Assembly: GCF_030817655.1 (NCBI RefSeq)
Contig: NZ_JAUSZM010000004.1
Span: forward strand, 62,001 to 126,000
Source of the DNA: Streptomyces sp. V4I2
Lineage (GTDB): Bacteria > Actinomycetota > Actinomycetes > Streptomycetales > Streptomycetaceae
DNA: 64,000 nt
Reading direction: 5' to 3'
Shown here one piece after another: positions 1-7,787 of the stretch. How positions within the stretch are numbered: position 1 is the stretch's first letter; each line of letters starts with the position of its first letter. The position numbers were made by a program, and so were the translations under genes. The notes under the pieces were generated by a model. It searched no databases and was not told the origin of the DNA. It saw only the letters and a program-made list of their open reading frames with translations.

Positions 1-711
1 GTCCTTGTACTGCCAGGTGCCGTGGCCGCGTTTGAGGGCCATCACGAACGGCAGGCGGGCGTCGGACAGTTCGGCGCGGAAGGTGTTGTGGTCGCCGTAG
101 GCGCAGTCGGCGACGACCGCCCGGAACACCACGCCCGCTGTCTTCGCCGCGCGGGCCAGGGTGGCCCCGATCTGCAGCTTGGTGCGGAAGGCCGGGTCAT
201 TCTTCCCGCCGGGGAAGTGGTGGGCGGGGGTGTAGGGCACGGCATGCAGCGGGTAGTAGAGGCGTTCGTCGGCCCAGCAGGTGGTCACCGTGACCACCCC
301 ACGGTCGATCTTCCCGACCGAGCCCAGGTACTGCTTGCCCACATGCGCGGTCGCGCCGCCGTCCTTGCGGTCCCCGGAATCGTCGATGACCAGCACCCCG
401 CCGTCATGCGGCGCAGTGGCCGGGTCGGCCAGCAACAACTCCAGGCGGCGGGCATTGACCTGCTCGCCGTCCCAGGTCGACTCGGACAGGAAGAACTGCA
501 GGCGCTGCACCGCCGCATGCTGGGCACCCACCACGGGCTCCGTGCCGGCCAGACACGTCAGCGTCTTGTTGCGGTCCCGCGGCAGCAACAGGCCGGCCAG
601 GTACTCGCGAAATCCCCGCCGCTGAGCCAACGTCCCGAAGAGATCATCGAAGCTGGCAGCGTACGCTTCCAGCGGACCCGGCGCAGGCGGACACGGCAGC
701 CGCTTCGTCAT
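1..711 (-). CDS. IS701-family transposase (3' end outside window)
   Basis: DDE transposase of the IS701 family; it starts with ATG at 711 (MTKRLPCPPAPG) and runs off the left edge, so about 237 N-terminal residues are visible. The first catalytic Asp is in VLVIDDSGDRK (about residue 110) and the second in VVADCAYGD (about residue 202), both typical of this family. The third catalytic residue and the right end of the element lie outside the window. It shares family, but not close sequence, with the interrupted transposase starting at 2079. The IS630 element begins about 80 bp upstream of its start codon. Confidence 0.85.
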   Translation of the reverse strand, partial: MTKRLPCPPAPGPLEAYAASFDDLFGTLAQRRGFREYLAGLLLPRDRNKTLTCLAGTEPVVGAQHAAVQRLQFFLSESTWDGEQVNARRLELLLADPATAPHDGGVLVIDDSGDRKDGGATAHVGKQYLGSVGKIDRGVVTVTTCWADERLYYPLHAVPYTPAHHFPGGKNDPAFRTKLQIGATLARAAKTAGVVFRAVVADCAYGDHNTFRAELSDARLPFVMALKRGHGTWQYKD

Positions 712-869
712 CTCAGGCTCCCCAGACCGTAGTTGACTCCTTCACCTCACGGCCTACTCCCGCACGAACCCGCCGTCAACAAACCACCGCTAGTGCTGAA
801 TTCCGCTTTCGGTGGGTATAGCTGCTGGTAGCGGGGTGGTTGCGGGTACTCGGGGGCGGGTGCTGGACG

Positions 870-1996
870 ATGGTGTTACGGGTACGGCCGGGCCGTGACG
901 AGGGCGAGCAAGCGGTGGTCCACCGCCTGGCGGCTGCCAGGAAGGCGCCGAAGGTTCTGGTGGAGCGGTGCCGGATGGTGGAGCTGAGCTGGGACGGCTG
1001 GCTGGTCCCGCAGATCGCCGACGAGCTGAGGTGCAGTCAGAAGACGGTGCGCCGCTGGCTGCACCGGTTCAACCGCTTGGGGCTTGAGGGCCTGGAAGAT
1101 CTGGGCGGGCAGGGCCGCAAGCGAAGGATCACCGAGGCCGAACGCTCCCGGATCATCGCGATGGTCAAGCAGACCCCGCCCGGTCGGCTTGAGGTGCAGC
1201 CGTCGAACGAGATGTGGGCCGCGGACGAGTCGGGACCCTCGGAATGGACCTTGGCCGCACTGGCTGCCGCGGCCCGGGACCTGGGAATCGAGGTAAGCCG
1301 CTCCCAGGTGCGCCGCATCCTGCTGGCCGAGGGCGTGCGCTGGCGGCGCACACGCTCGTGGACGCGCCCGAGAGATGCAGACTTCGAGGGAAAAGGACGC
1401 GGATCGTCGAGCTCTACACCAGCCCGCCCGCCGGTGCGACGGTCGTCTGCGCCGACGAGCTCGGCCCGGTGATCCCACGCGCCTTCCCGCCGGCACCGGG
1501 CTGGTCACCGGACGGACACCGCATCAAGAACGAGATCGACTACTCCCGCGGACCGGAGAAAACCTGGGTCTACGGCGCCTTACGCGTCCGCGACGGCCAG
1601 GAGCTCACGATGACCGCCACCTCCCGCAACAGCGCCTTCTACCAGCAGTTCCTTCAGCTGGTCGAGGACGCCAACCCCGTCGGGGACATCTATGTGATCA
1701 CCGACAATCTGTCCTCGCACAACAGCGTGTCCACCCGAACCTGGCTCGAGGACCACCCCCGCATCAGGCACGTGTTCATCCCGGTCGGCGCCTGCTGGCT
1801 GAACCTCCAAGAGGGCTGGTGGCGCATCTTCCGCAAGACCGCCCTGGCCGGACGCTCCTTCGGCGACCGCGACCACATCACCCACGCCACCGAAGTGGCC
1901 ACAGCCCAGCTCAACGCCCGCGCCCGACCTTGGATCTGGGGCAGACCCGCACCGCCCACACGGCGCTTACGCCGCCGATATGTGTACGTCCTTTGA
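870..1996 (+). CDS. IS630-family transposase, probably made by -1 frameshifting
   Basis: Two overlapping frames make one IS630 transposase. The first frame (ATG 870 chosen; a TTG lies at 840) encodes helix-turn-helix DNA-binding domains, including PQIADELRCSQKTVRRWLHR. The second frame encodes the DDE catalytic domain: Asp in VVCADELGP, Asp in YVITDNLSSHN and Glu in NLQEGWWRIFRK. The frames join at GGGAAAA (1388-1394), which read in the first frame is G GGA AAA; a -1 slip continues as RTRIVELYT. All three catalytic residues are present, so the element looks competent if shifting occurs. A plain indel is the alternative. Confidence 0.8.
1388..1394 (+). promoter_or_regulatory. -1 ribosomal frameshift slippery heptamer (G GGA AAA)
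   Basis: GGGAAAA fits the X XXY YYZ pattern exactly in the phase of the upstream frame (codons GGA 1389-1391 and AAA 1392-1394). It lies at the only place needed to join the DNA-binding and catalytic halves of the IS630 transposase. Confidence 0.6.
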
Positions 1997-3361
1997 GGAA
2001 CGAAGCACTAGTAGGACTCCGTTAGGTCTTTCCGTTGGGCCTGATCAAGAGCATGTTGGGTGGGTTGACGTACATGAAGTGAACCGTATGCGGGCGACGT
2101 TGGCGTTATTCGTGGCCGATGTGTTCGCCTCGGTTCCGCGCAAGGACCAGCGGGCCAAGGGTGACTGCTACCTGCGAGGGCTGATGCTGGACGGTCGCCG
2201 CAAGTCCATTCAGGCGATGGCGGAGCGGCTGCCGGACGGCAATGAGCAGAACCTGCAGCAGTTCGTGAACCAGTCGACGTGGGATCCGGTGCCGGTGCAG
2301 CGGCGGATCGCCAAGCGGATGGTGCCGCTGGTGGGCCCGGATGCCTGGGCGGTCGACGATGTGTCGTTCCCCAAGGACGGCCGGATGTCGGCCGCCGTCG
2401 CGCACCAGTACTGCGGCGCTTTGGGCAAGCAGGCCAACTGTCAGGTCGCGGTCAGCGTGCACGCGGTCGCCGACGCCGCGTCGGTCCCGCTGCACTGGCG
2501 GCTGTTCCTGCCTCAGGAGTGGGCGGACGATGCCGAACGCCGGCGCCGGACCGGGGTGCCGGACGAGATCGGGCACCGGGAGAAGTGGCGCCTTGCGTTG
2601 GACGCCTTGGACGAGTTGGCCGGGTGTGGTCTGGTGCCGCCGGTGGTGGTGGCCGATGCCGGCTACGGGCAGAACGCCGACTTCCGCCACGCGCTGACCG
2701 GCCGGGACATCCCCTACGTGGTCGGCGTCCGGGCCGATCTGAGCGTGCAGCCGCACGACGCGGTCCCCGCCGCCCCGCCCTGGTCCGGCAACGGCCGCCC
2801 GCCGGTGCCCCGCTACCGGCAGCCGCCCGTGCCGGTAGCACAACTGGCCCTGGCAGCCGGACGTCAGGCGTTCCGCGAGGTGACCTGGCGGGAAGGCTCC
2901 CGCGGCCCGATGCGCTCGCACTTTTTGGCGGTGCCGGTCCGGCCGGCCGGGGTGCGCTCCCGCCGCCTGACCCAGGCCGCCGCGGTGGCCGCGCACGGCC
3001 GGTGGGACGGCGTCCTGCCCGATGTGTGGCTGCTGGCCGAATGGTCCGACGGTGACAGCAAGCCGACCCGGTTCTGGCTGTCCGACCTGCCCGAAGACAT
3101 CCCCCCTCGCCGAGTTGGTCCGCCTGGCCAAGATCCGCTGGCGCATCGAGCACGACTATGATGGTGCTCTTTGGAAATCCCCACCCCCCTGCTCAGAGCC
3201 TCGCCACACCTGCTCGCCCCGGTTCCCCACCGCAGCATGCCGGCGGTGGCTCTCGTGGCGGGGTGCGGTCGGGCCCTCGTGCCCCAACTCCGGGTGGCCC
3301 TCGGGCGCGAGTGAGAGGCCGCTTGAGGCGCCTTGGTGCCGAGTATGCCGCCCTGACGTGC

Positions 3362-4021
3362 TTATCGGGCCTGCGGGTTGACGGTCAGTGTGAGGCTGCC
3401 GGGAAGCGCGGTGAACGCGTTGCGCATGTCGGTGGCCAGGTCACTGCGGGTGGGGGTGTCCGGCCGGTGCGTCCATCTGTCGAGCGCGCAGTGGAAGGCA
3501 GCAACAAGCAAGTCCAGGGCGAGTTGCGGTCGCAGGTCGTCGGGGGCGGGGAAGTGGAGCCGACGGTGCAGGGTGCCAAGCGCCGTGCGGCTGGTCTCGT
3601 GGCAGAAGCGCAGGCCGTGCGCGTCCATGGACGGAGTCTTCTCGGCCAGCCGTCGGCTGAGCAGGACGCGGCGGTTCCAGCCTTCTTCGGTCATCCGCTC
3701 AAGCGCGGCGAACAGGGCCTGCTGAAGCATCTCCGCTAGCGGGCGGCCGTCGGGCTCGCGGGTTTCCAGTTCGTCGAGGAAGGCCCGCCACAAGTCCTGC
3801 GTCGGCGCCATGGCCACGTCTTCCTTGCTGGCGAAGTTGCGGAAGAACGTGCGCTTGGAGACGTCCACCGCGTCGCAGAGCTCGTCGAGGGTCACCCCGC
3901 TGAAACCCCGCGTGGTGAACACTTCCAGGGCAGTGTCGATCAGCGCCTGTCGCATGCGCAGCTTCTTGCGCTCGCGCAGCGGGAGCCGGCCGTTGTCGGT
4001 TGGCGGAAGCCCAGCAGTCAT
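3362..4021 (-). CDS. TetR/AcrR-family transcriptional regulator
   Basis: A 219-residue repressor-type regulator. The helix-turn-helix is at about residues 43-62 (VTLDELCDAVDVSKRTFFRN), followed by a Lys-Glu turn (NFASKEDV) typical of TetR N-terminal domains; the C-terminal ligand-binding part is variable. Start ATG 4021 is chosen because the protein then begins just before the HTH; a longer reading from 4150 would run into the divergent gene. It is divergently oriented to the oxidoreductase at 4116 and a 17-bp palindrome lies between them. It probably represses that gene and itself in response to a small molecule, which cannot be named from sequence. Confidence 0.85.
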   Translation of the reverse strand: MTAGLPPTDNGRLPLRERKKLRMRQALIDTALEVFTTRGFSGVTLDELCDAVDVSKRTFFRNFASKEDVAMAPTQDLWRAFLDELETREPDGRPLAEMLQQALFAALERMTEEGWNRRVLLSRRLAEKTPSMDAHGLRFCHETSRTALGTLHRRLHFPAPDDLRPQLALDLLVAAFHCALDRWTHRPDTPTRSDLATDMRNAFTALPGSLTLTVNPQAR

Positions 4022-4062
4022 GGCCTGATCGTACCCGAGGGGCAAGCGCCACTTGCGCGCTA

Positions 4063-4079
4063 ATGCCACTGAGTGGCAT
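4063..4079. promoter_or_regulatory. Likely TetR operator (17-bp perfect palindrome)
   Basis: ATGCCACTgAGTGGCAT is a perfect inverted repeat about one central G. It lies in the 94-bp gap between the divergent TetR and oxidoreductase start codons, 36 bp upstream of the latter, the usual position and size of a TetR-family operator. Confidence 0.65.
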
Positions 4080-4115
4080 AACTGTGGTTCTTGATCCTCT
4101 CCGAAGGGTGCACCC

Positions 4116-5045
4116 ATGCGTGCTCTGCTCGTTGACCGCTCCGCTCCCACCGGACTGCGCCTCGGTCAGGTGCCAGATCCCGAACCGGCCCCCCACCAGG
4201 CCCTGATTCGGGTAACGGCGACCTCCCTCAACTACGGCGAAGTGCGGTTCAGCCTGCAAGAAGCGCCCAACGGCGCCGTCCTGGGCTGGGATGCGGCCGG
4301 TGTGGTGGAACAACCCGCCGCCGACGGATCCGGCCCGGCAGTCGGCGAGGCCGTCGTCACGCTCGGGATCGACGGCGCATGGGCTGAACTCCGCGCCGTG
4401 GACACCGACTGGATCGGCACGGTCCCGCCCGGAGCCGATCCGGGAGCCGCCAGCACGGTCCCCGTCGCAGGAACCAGCGCCCTGCGCGCTCTGCATCGCA
4501 CTGGCCCGATCCTGGGCAGGCGCATCCTGGTCACCGGCGCCACGGGCGGAACCGGCCGGTATGCCGTGCAGCTCGCCCGCCTCGGTGGAGCGCACGTCAT
4601 CGCGTCCACGGGCGACCCGGACAGGTATGGCGAGAGCCTGCGAGCAAACGGGGCGCACGAGGTTGTGGCCGGGCCACTTGAGGTCAGGGAGCCAGTAGAC
4701 GGCGTCGTAGACCTGGTGGGCGGCCAGCAACTCGTCGACGCTTACAGCATGCTCGCTCAGGGAGGCACCCTGGTCGCGGTCGGGCACTCCGCGCACCAGG
4801 GCGAAACCTTCCCCTTCGGCGCCCTCTTCGGCGACCAGGGTCGGCACAACCGCTCGATCGCCGCGTTCTCCCTGCCGGCTTGCACGGGCCTCGCCCCTGA
4901 CCTGACCTGGCTCGCCCACCGCGTCGACGCCGGCGAACTCCACCCGCAGATCTCATGGCGCAGCAGCTGGGACGGGGCCGCCGACGCCATTGACGCCCTT
5001 CTTCAGCGCCGACTCCACGGCAAGGCGGTTCTGGAGATCTCCTGA
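4116..5045 (+). CDS. NADPH:quinone oxidoreductase-like protein (zinc-type MDR superfamily)
   Basis: 309 residues of the medium-chain dehydrogenase/reductase superfamily. It has an N-terminal GroES-like fold (about 1-120; SLNYGEVRF, LGWDAAGVV) and a Rossmann nucleotide-binding domain with VTGATGGTGRYAVQLA (about 139-154). The Cys/His ligands of true zinc alcohol dehydrogenases are not evident, which favours the quinone-oxidoreductase branch using NAD(P)H on a carbonyl or quinone. The N-terminus follows a GAAGGG ribosome site. It is divergent from the TetR gene and is the only enzyme of the cassette; stress or xenobiotic reduction under TetR control is an inference. Confidence 0.85.
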   Translation: MRALLVDRSAPTGLRLGQVPDPEPAPHQALIRVTATSLNYGEVRFSLQEAPNGAVLGWDAAGVVEQPAADGSGPAVGEAVVTLGIDGAWAELRAVDTDWIGTVPPGADPGAASTVPVAGTSALRALHRTGPILGRRILVTGATGGTGRYAVQLARLGGAHVIASTGDPDRYGESLRANGAHEVVAGPLEVREPVDGVVDLVGGQQLVDAYSMLAQGGTLVAVGHSAHQGETFPFGALFGDQGRHNRSIAAFSLPACTGLAPDLTWLAHRVDAGELHPQISWRSSWDGAADAIDALLQRRLHGKAVLEIS

Positions 5046-5308
5046 TACCGCATCGCAGACAGGCCCTACGGCGGTGCAATCCGGCTGATCGATGACTGGG
5101 CAACCAAGTGGGGAAGAGAAGCATTTCTGGGGATTTCCACGAATCCCCATCAACTACCGGGAACTCAAGCACGGCCTGGGCCTGGACCACTTCGAAGGCC
5201 GCTCCTGGAACGGCTGGCACCACCACGCCACCCTGGTCACCGCCGCCCACGCGTTCCTTACTGAGCAACGACTGCACCCAAAAGCCGACACACCAAATGT
5301 CAGATCAC

Positions 5309-5408
5309 TGATGCCGAGGAGTTGGGCGACCTCGGCGACCTTCCTTCCGGACGCGATGAGACCGAGAACCTTGCGGCGGAACTCGGGCGGATAGCTACGG
5401 GGCATCAC
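5309..5408 (-). pseudogene. IS3-type OrfA N-terminal fragment
   Basis: About 33 residues beginning MMPRSYPPEFRRKVLGL and including ASGRKVAEVAQLLGISD, the helix-turn-helix start of an IS3/IS911-type OrfA. It is cut at GISD, where the interrupted IS701-type transposase begins, so one element evidently landed in or recombined with the other. Confidence 0.65.
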
Positions 5409-5479
5409 GGCCTCCGAAGGGCTGCTGGATCGTCAATTGTCCAGCAACCCGAATCCATCAGAACCGGGGCATACCAGGT

Positions 5480-5585
5480 GTGGGTGGCAGGCGGCGTGGT
5501 CCGCATCGCAACCTGCACCCGCAAGTTGACGGTGGCGTGTCCGGACTGTGGTCGCGGTTCTGCGCGGGTGCACAGTCGTTACTGA
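5480..5585 (+). pseudogene. ISL3-type transposase N-terminal fragment
   Basis: A short stretch, VWVAGGVVRIATCTRK then ACPDCGRGSARVHSRY, matches the N-terminal zinc-finger part of ISL3-family transposases, which normally continue for about 400 more residues. A TGA follows immediately. The next 280 bp (to 5866) hold only a weak minus-strand coding trace (5590-5720, RHEQALVRNRLKRLQYRPET), possibly the tail of another transposase; no intact gene is seen there. Confidence 0.5.
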
Positions 5586-5866
5586 CTTCGGCTCGTCAGG
5601 GTGAGGTCGGGTTGCCGAGGGCGAGGCCGGTGCCGGCTATGAAGCCGTCGAGGGTTTCGGGCCGGTACTGGAGCCGTTTGAGCCGGTTGCGGACGAGGGC
5701 CTGTTCGTGCCGGAGGGACGGTGTGATGGATCATCACGCCGGTCGCGTTGCTGAACGGGCCCCTTGTGGTTGCGGTTGTGGTGACGCCAGTCACGGGTCT
5801 CCTCGACGACGAGTCTTCATGCGGAGCGCCCGGACCATCAGCCATGGTGTCCTCCCTTGCAAGGAC

Positions 5867-6370
5867 TCAGTCGATGGGGTTGCTGTTATGTGCCACAGGG
5901 CCGCCGGCCTGGGTCCAGGTCACATGCCCGCCCTGGAACCTGTTGTTGCGGTTGTCCGGTGGCCCCATTTCGTCCGAGACGGGATAGCGGAGGAAGGAGC
6001 GTTCCCATCCCATTTGCGACCACAGGTCGCGGATGGCGCCGTGGACTTCATGGGCGCCGGTGTTCGGCGTCCAGTAGATCGAGCCGCCCTCGAAATGATT
6101 GAAGCGGCCCACGCCATCCGGGCAGCCCAACTCATCCGTCACCGGATAGCCCAGGAAGCTGCCGCTCCCGCCGATCCGCCCGTAATGCATGCGGATATCG
6201 CCGTGCACCTCATGGGCACCGGCGCCCGGGTTCCAGTAGATCGAGCCGCCCTCGAAGTCACGTGAACTGCCGCGCCCGTCGGGGTTCGGACCTTCCTGAC
6301 TGCCGGCGCCGGCGTCGACCGGTGCGCCGATCCAGGGGATCTGACCCCACTTCTCATCGATGGCCGTCAT
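5867..6370 (-). CDS. LGFP-repeat protein
   Basis: 167 residues made almost entirely of LGFP-type repeats. Units with FEGGSIYW, AHEVHGDIR and SFLGYPVTDE recur about every 50 residues from about residue 30 on, ending in FQGGHVTWTQ. LGFP repeats occur in actinobacterial cell-wall and secreted proteins, where they are thought to bind envelope components. No signal peptide is visible, so this copy is either cytoplasmic, exported otherwise, or a cut-down repeat block. A GGGAG ribosome site precedes ATG 6370. No operon partner is evident; the next gene ends 285 bp away. Confidence 0.8.
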   Translation of the reverse strand: MTAIDEKWGQIPWIGAPVDAGAGSQEGPNPDGRGSSRDFEGGSIYWNPGAGAHEVHGDIRMHYGRIGGSGSFLGYPVTDELGCPDGVGRFNHFEGGSIYWTPNTGAHEVHGAIRDLWSQMGWERSFLRYPVSDEMGPPDNRNNRFQGGHVTWTQAGGPVAHNSNPID

Positions 6371-6655
6371 GGAGTTCTCCCAGCTCAGTTACGGTGGGTT
6401 TTCATTCTCGCGCGGTGCCTCGACCTCGGCATCTGGATCACCCCACCCGACGGGAACGACACGCAGGCACCGGAATTGCCGTCCCCGTGCGCGCCCTGAG
6501 GCAGGCTCCCGCCACCGGGCGATCCGTGCGAACTCCTCTACCTGCCGCAGGAGTTGCTGTGCACGGAGACCGCGGCCTGACCGACCGTTCCGGAAGCCCC
6601 GGTGATGCCACGCGGAACGGTGCTGCCGTGCGCCCCTGTCGGAGAACCGCACCGC

Positions 6656-7762
6656 TCAGTGACGGCGGTCCCAGAACGGGGTGTCCCAGCGTTGTTCCCG
6701 GCGGTACTGTGCGGCCCGTGCCTCCAAGTACTCGGCGTGAACGGCTGTCATGCGGCGGGCGTACGCCGCCATGGCATCACTGTCACCGCCCTCAGCGGCC
6801 AGGATCGCTCGCGCCCCCACCAGGCCGGTGGCCAATGCGGTGACGATCCCCCGGGCAGCCAGCGGGTCCGTCGCTGTGGCGGCGTCTCCCACCGCCACCC
6901 AGCCCGGGCCGGCCGCAGGAGTGGCGCAGGCGGAACCGGCGGCGAATACCCGCAGCCGGCGCGACGGTTGCTCCCGGCCGGCGATCCGTTCCCGGATATG
7001 ACCGGCACACTGTGCCTGGGTCCACCACACGTCCGGATCGAGCAGGCGTACCCCCGCGAGGAGATCGGCGTCGGTCATGGCCATGAGAACCCGCTCACCC
7101 CCGGGTAGCGGGGCGGTGTACCACCAGCCCCAGCGAGTGGCCTGCACCAGCGAAGTTCGGTCCGGACGGGCGGCCTGCTTCGGCGGGCCCAACAGCGCGG
7201 CGACCGCGATCAGACGGTCGGAACGGGTGTGCCCCGCCCCGACGCGACGAGCCAGCCGAGCAGCCCGCCCCGTAGCGTCCACCAGATAACTGGCCTCCAG
7301 TGCAACGCCCTCGCCAGTGGTGATCTGCCAGTGGCTCCGATGCCGACGGGCGTCGCGCACGTGTCCAGCGTGCCAGAGAGCACCACCGGCACGGGTCGCT
7401 TCCAGCAGGGCAGCGTCGAACCGGGTGCGGTCCAGATGCCAGCCCTCGCTGTACGGACCGAGCCCGTGGTCCACCGCGGTGACCGCATCCTGGCCCCAGG
7501 CGGCCTGGTTGCCGTAACAAGGAGAGTGCCCGTCGCCTGTGAGCCCGTCGAGCACCCCCAGCCGTTCGAGAAGCGGGCGGGCGGTGGGAGCGAGACTCTC
7601 CCCCACCCGCCAGTCGGGGGAACTCGCCGGGGAAACGAGGACGACGCTCGCCCCTGCCCGGACGAGGGGCAGCGCGGCGGCACACCCGGCCGGGCCTGCG
7701 CCAGCGACGAGAACGTCGAAGCGCCGGCTCCTCCCGCAGCCGCTCGACCCGCCGCTGTCCAA
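6656..7762 (-). CDS. LodB-like FAD-dependent oxidoreductase
   Basis: 368 residues with the flavoprotein dinucleotide-binding motif VLVAGAGPAGCAAAL (about 17-31), an internal VDATGRAARL and a second FAD contact, VAVGDAATATDPLAARG, at about 295-311. This is the layout of the tryptophan-halogenase / geranylgeranyl-reductase group. It starts (TTG 7762 preferred, GGGAG upstream) 25 bp after the LodA-like gene. LodB proteins are flavoproteins needed to build the cysteine-tryptophylquinone cofactor of their LodA partner, and the gene order fits that role. Function is inferred from family and neighbour. Confidence 0.75.
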   Translation of the reverse strand: MDSGGSSGCGRSRRFDVLVAGAGPAGCAAALPLVRAGASVVLVSPASSPDWRVGESLAPTARPLLERLGVLDGLTGDGHSPCYGNQAAWGQDAVTAVDHGLGPYSEGWHLDRTRFDAALLEATRAGGALWHAGHVRDARRHRSHWQITTGEGVALEASYLVDATGRAARLARRVGAGHTRSDRLIAVAALLGPPKQAARPDRTSLVQATRWGWWYTAPLPGGERVLMAMTDADLLAGVRLLDPDVWWTQAQCAGHIRERIAGREQPSRRLRVFAAGSACATPAAGPGWVAVGDAATATDPLAARGIVTALATGLVGARAILAAEGGDSDAMAAYARRMTAVHAEYLEARAAQYRREQRWDTPFWDRRH

Positions 7763-7787
7763 CGCGCCGCTCCCGCCTCTGCCCGGC

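Larger units (their letters stand above)
793..2008 (+). mobile_element. IS630-family insertion sequence with TA target duplication
   Basis: The element is bounded by imperfect inverted repeats beginning GTGCT (left GTGCTGAATTCC; right, read inward, GTGCTTCGTTCC; 9 of 12 identical). A TA dinucleotide flanks each end (791-792 and 2009-2010), the duplication expected for IS630/Tc1-type elements. It carries one transposase gene in two overlapping frames. Length of about 1.2 kb fits the family. It sits between two IS701-type transposases. Confidence 0.75.
3159..5152. mobile_element. Transposase-less mobile cassette with terminal inverted repeats
   Basis: 1,994 bp bounded by 25-bp inverted repeats (3159-3183 and 5128-5152; 20 of 25 identical, starting TGATGG and sharing TGGAAATCCCCA). 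A 4-bp ACTA duplication lies directly outside each end (3155-3158 and 5153-5156). It sits inside an IS701-type transposase gene, whose reading frame is restored exactly when the cassette is removed. It contains only a TetR gene and a divergent oxidoreductase gene, no transposase, so it would have to be moved in trans. The 4-bp duplication is compatible with IS701-type transposition, but the enzyme responsible is inferred. Confidence 0.8.
2079..5308 (+). pseudogene. IS701-family transposase, frameshifted and split by a 2-kb cassette
   Basis: The N-terminal part (2079-3158; GTG 2079 or ATG 2088) has the family's first Asp motif, AWAVDDVSFPKDG, and VVADAGYGQNADF. A run of six C at 3101-3106 shifts the frame; with five C it would continue DIPLAELVRLAKIRWRIEHDY. 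The coding sequence then stops at the cassette boundary after HDY and resumes at 5153 with RELKHGLGLDHFEGRSW and a further 30 or so residues. Removing the cassette and one ACTA copy restores HDYRELKHG in frame. The C-terminus runs into an IS3 fragment. It cannot make active transposase as read. Confidence 0.85.

Noticed and set aside
22..732. A long plus-strand open frame of 236 codons at the left edge
   Set aside because: It is the complement of the IS701-type transposase, which has clear catalytic motifs; the plus-strand product has none.
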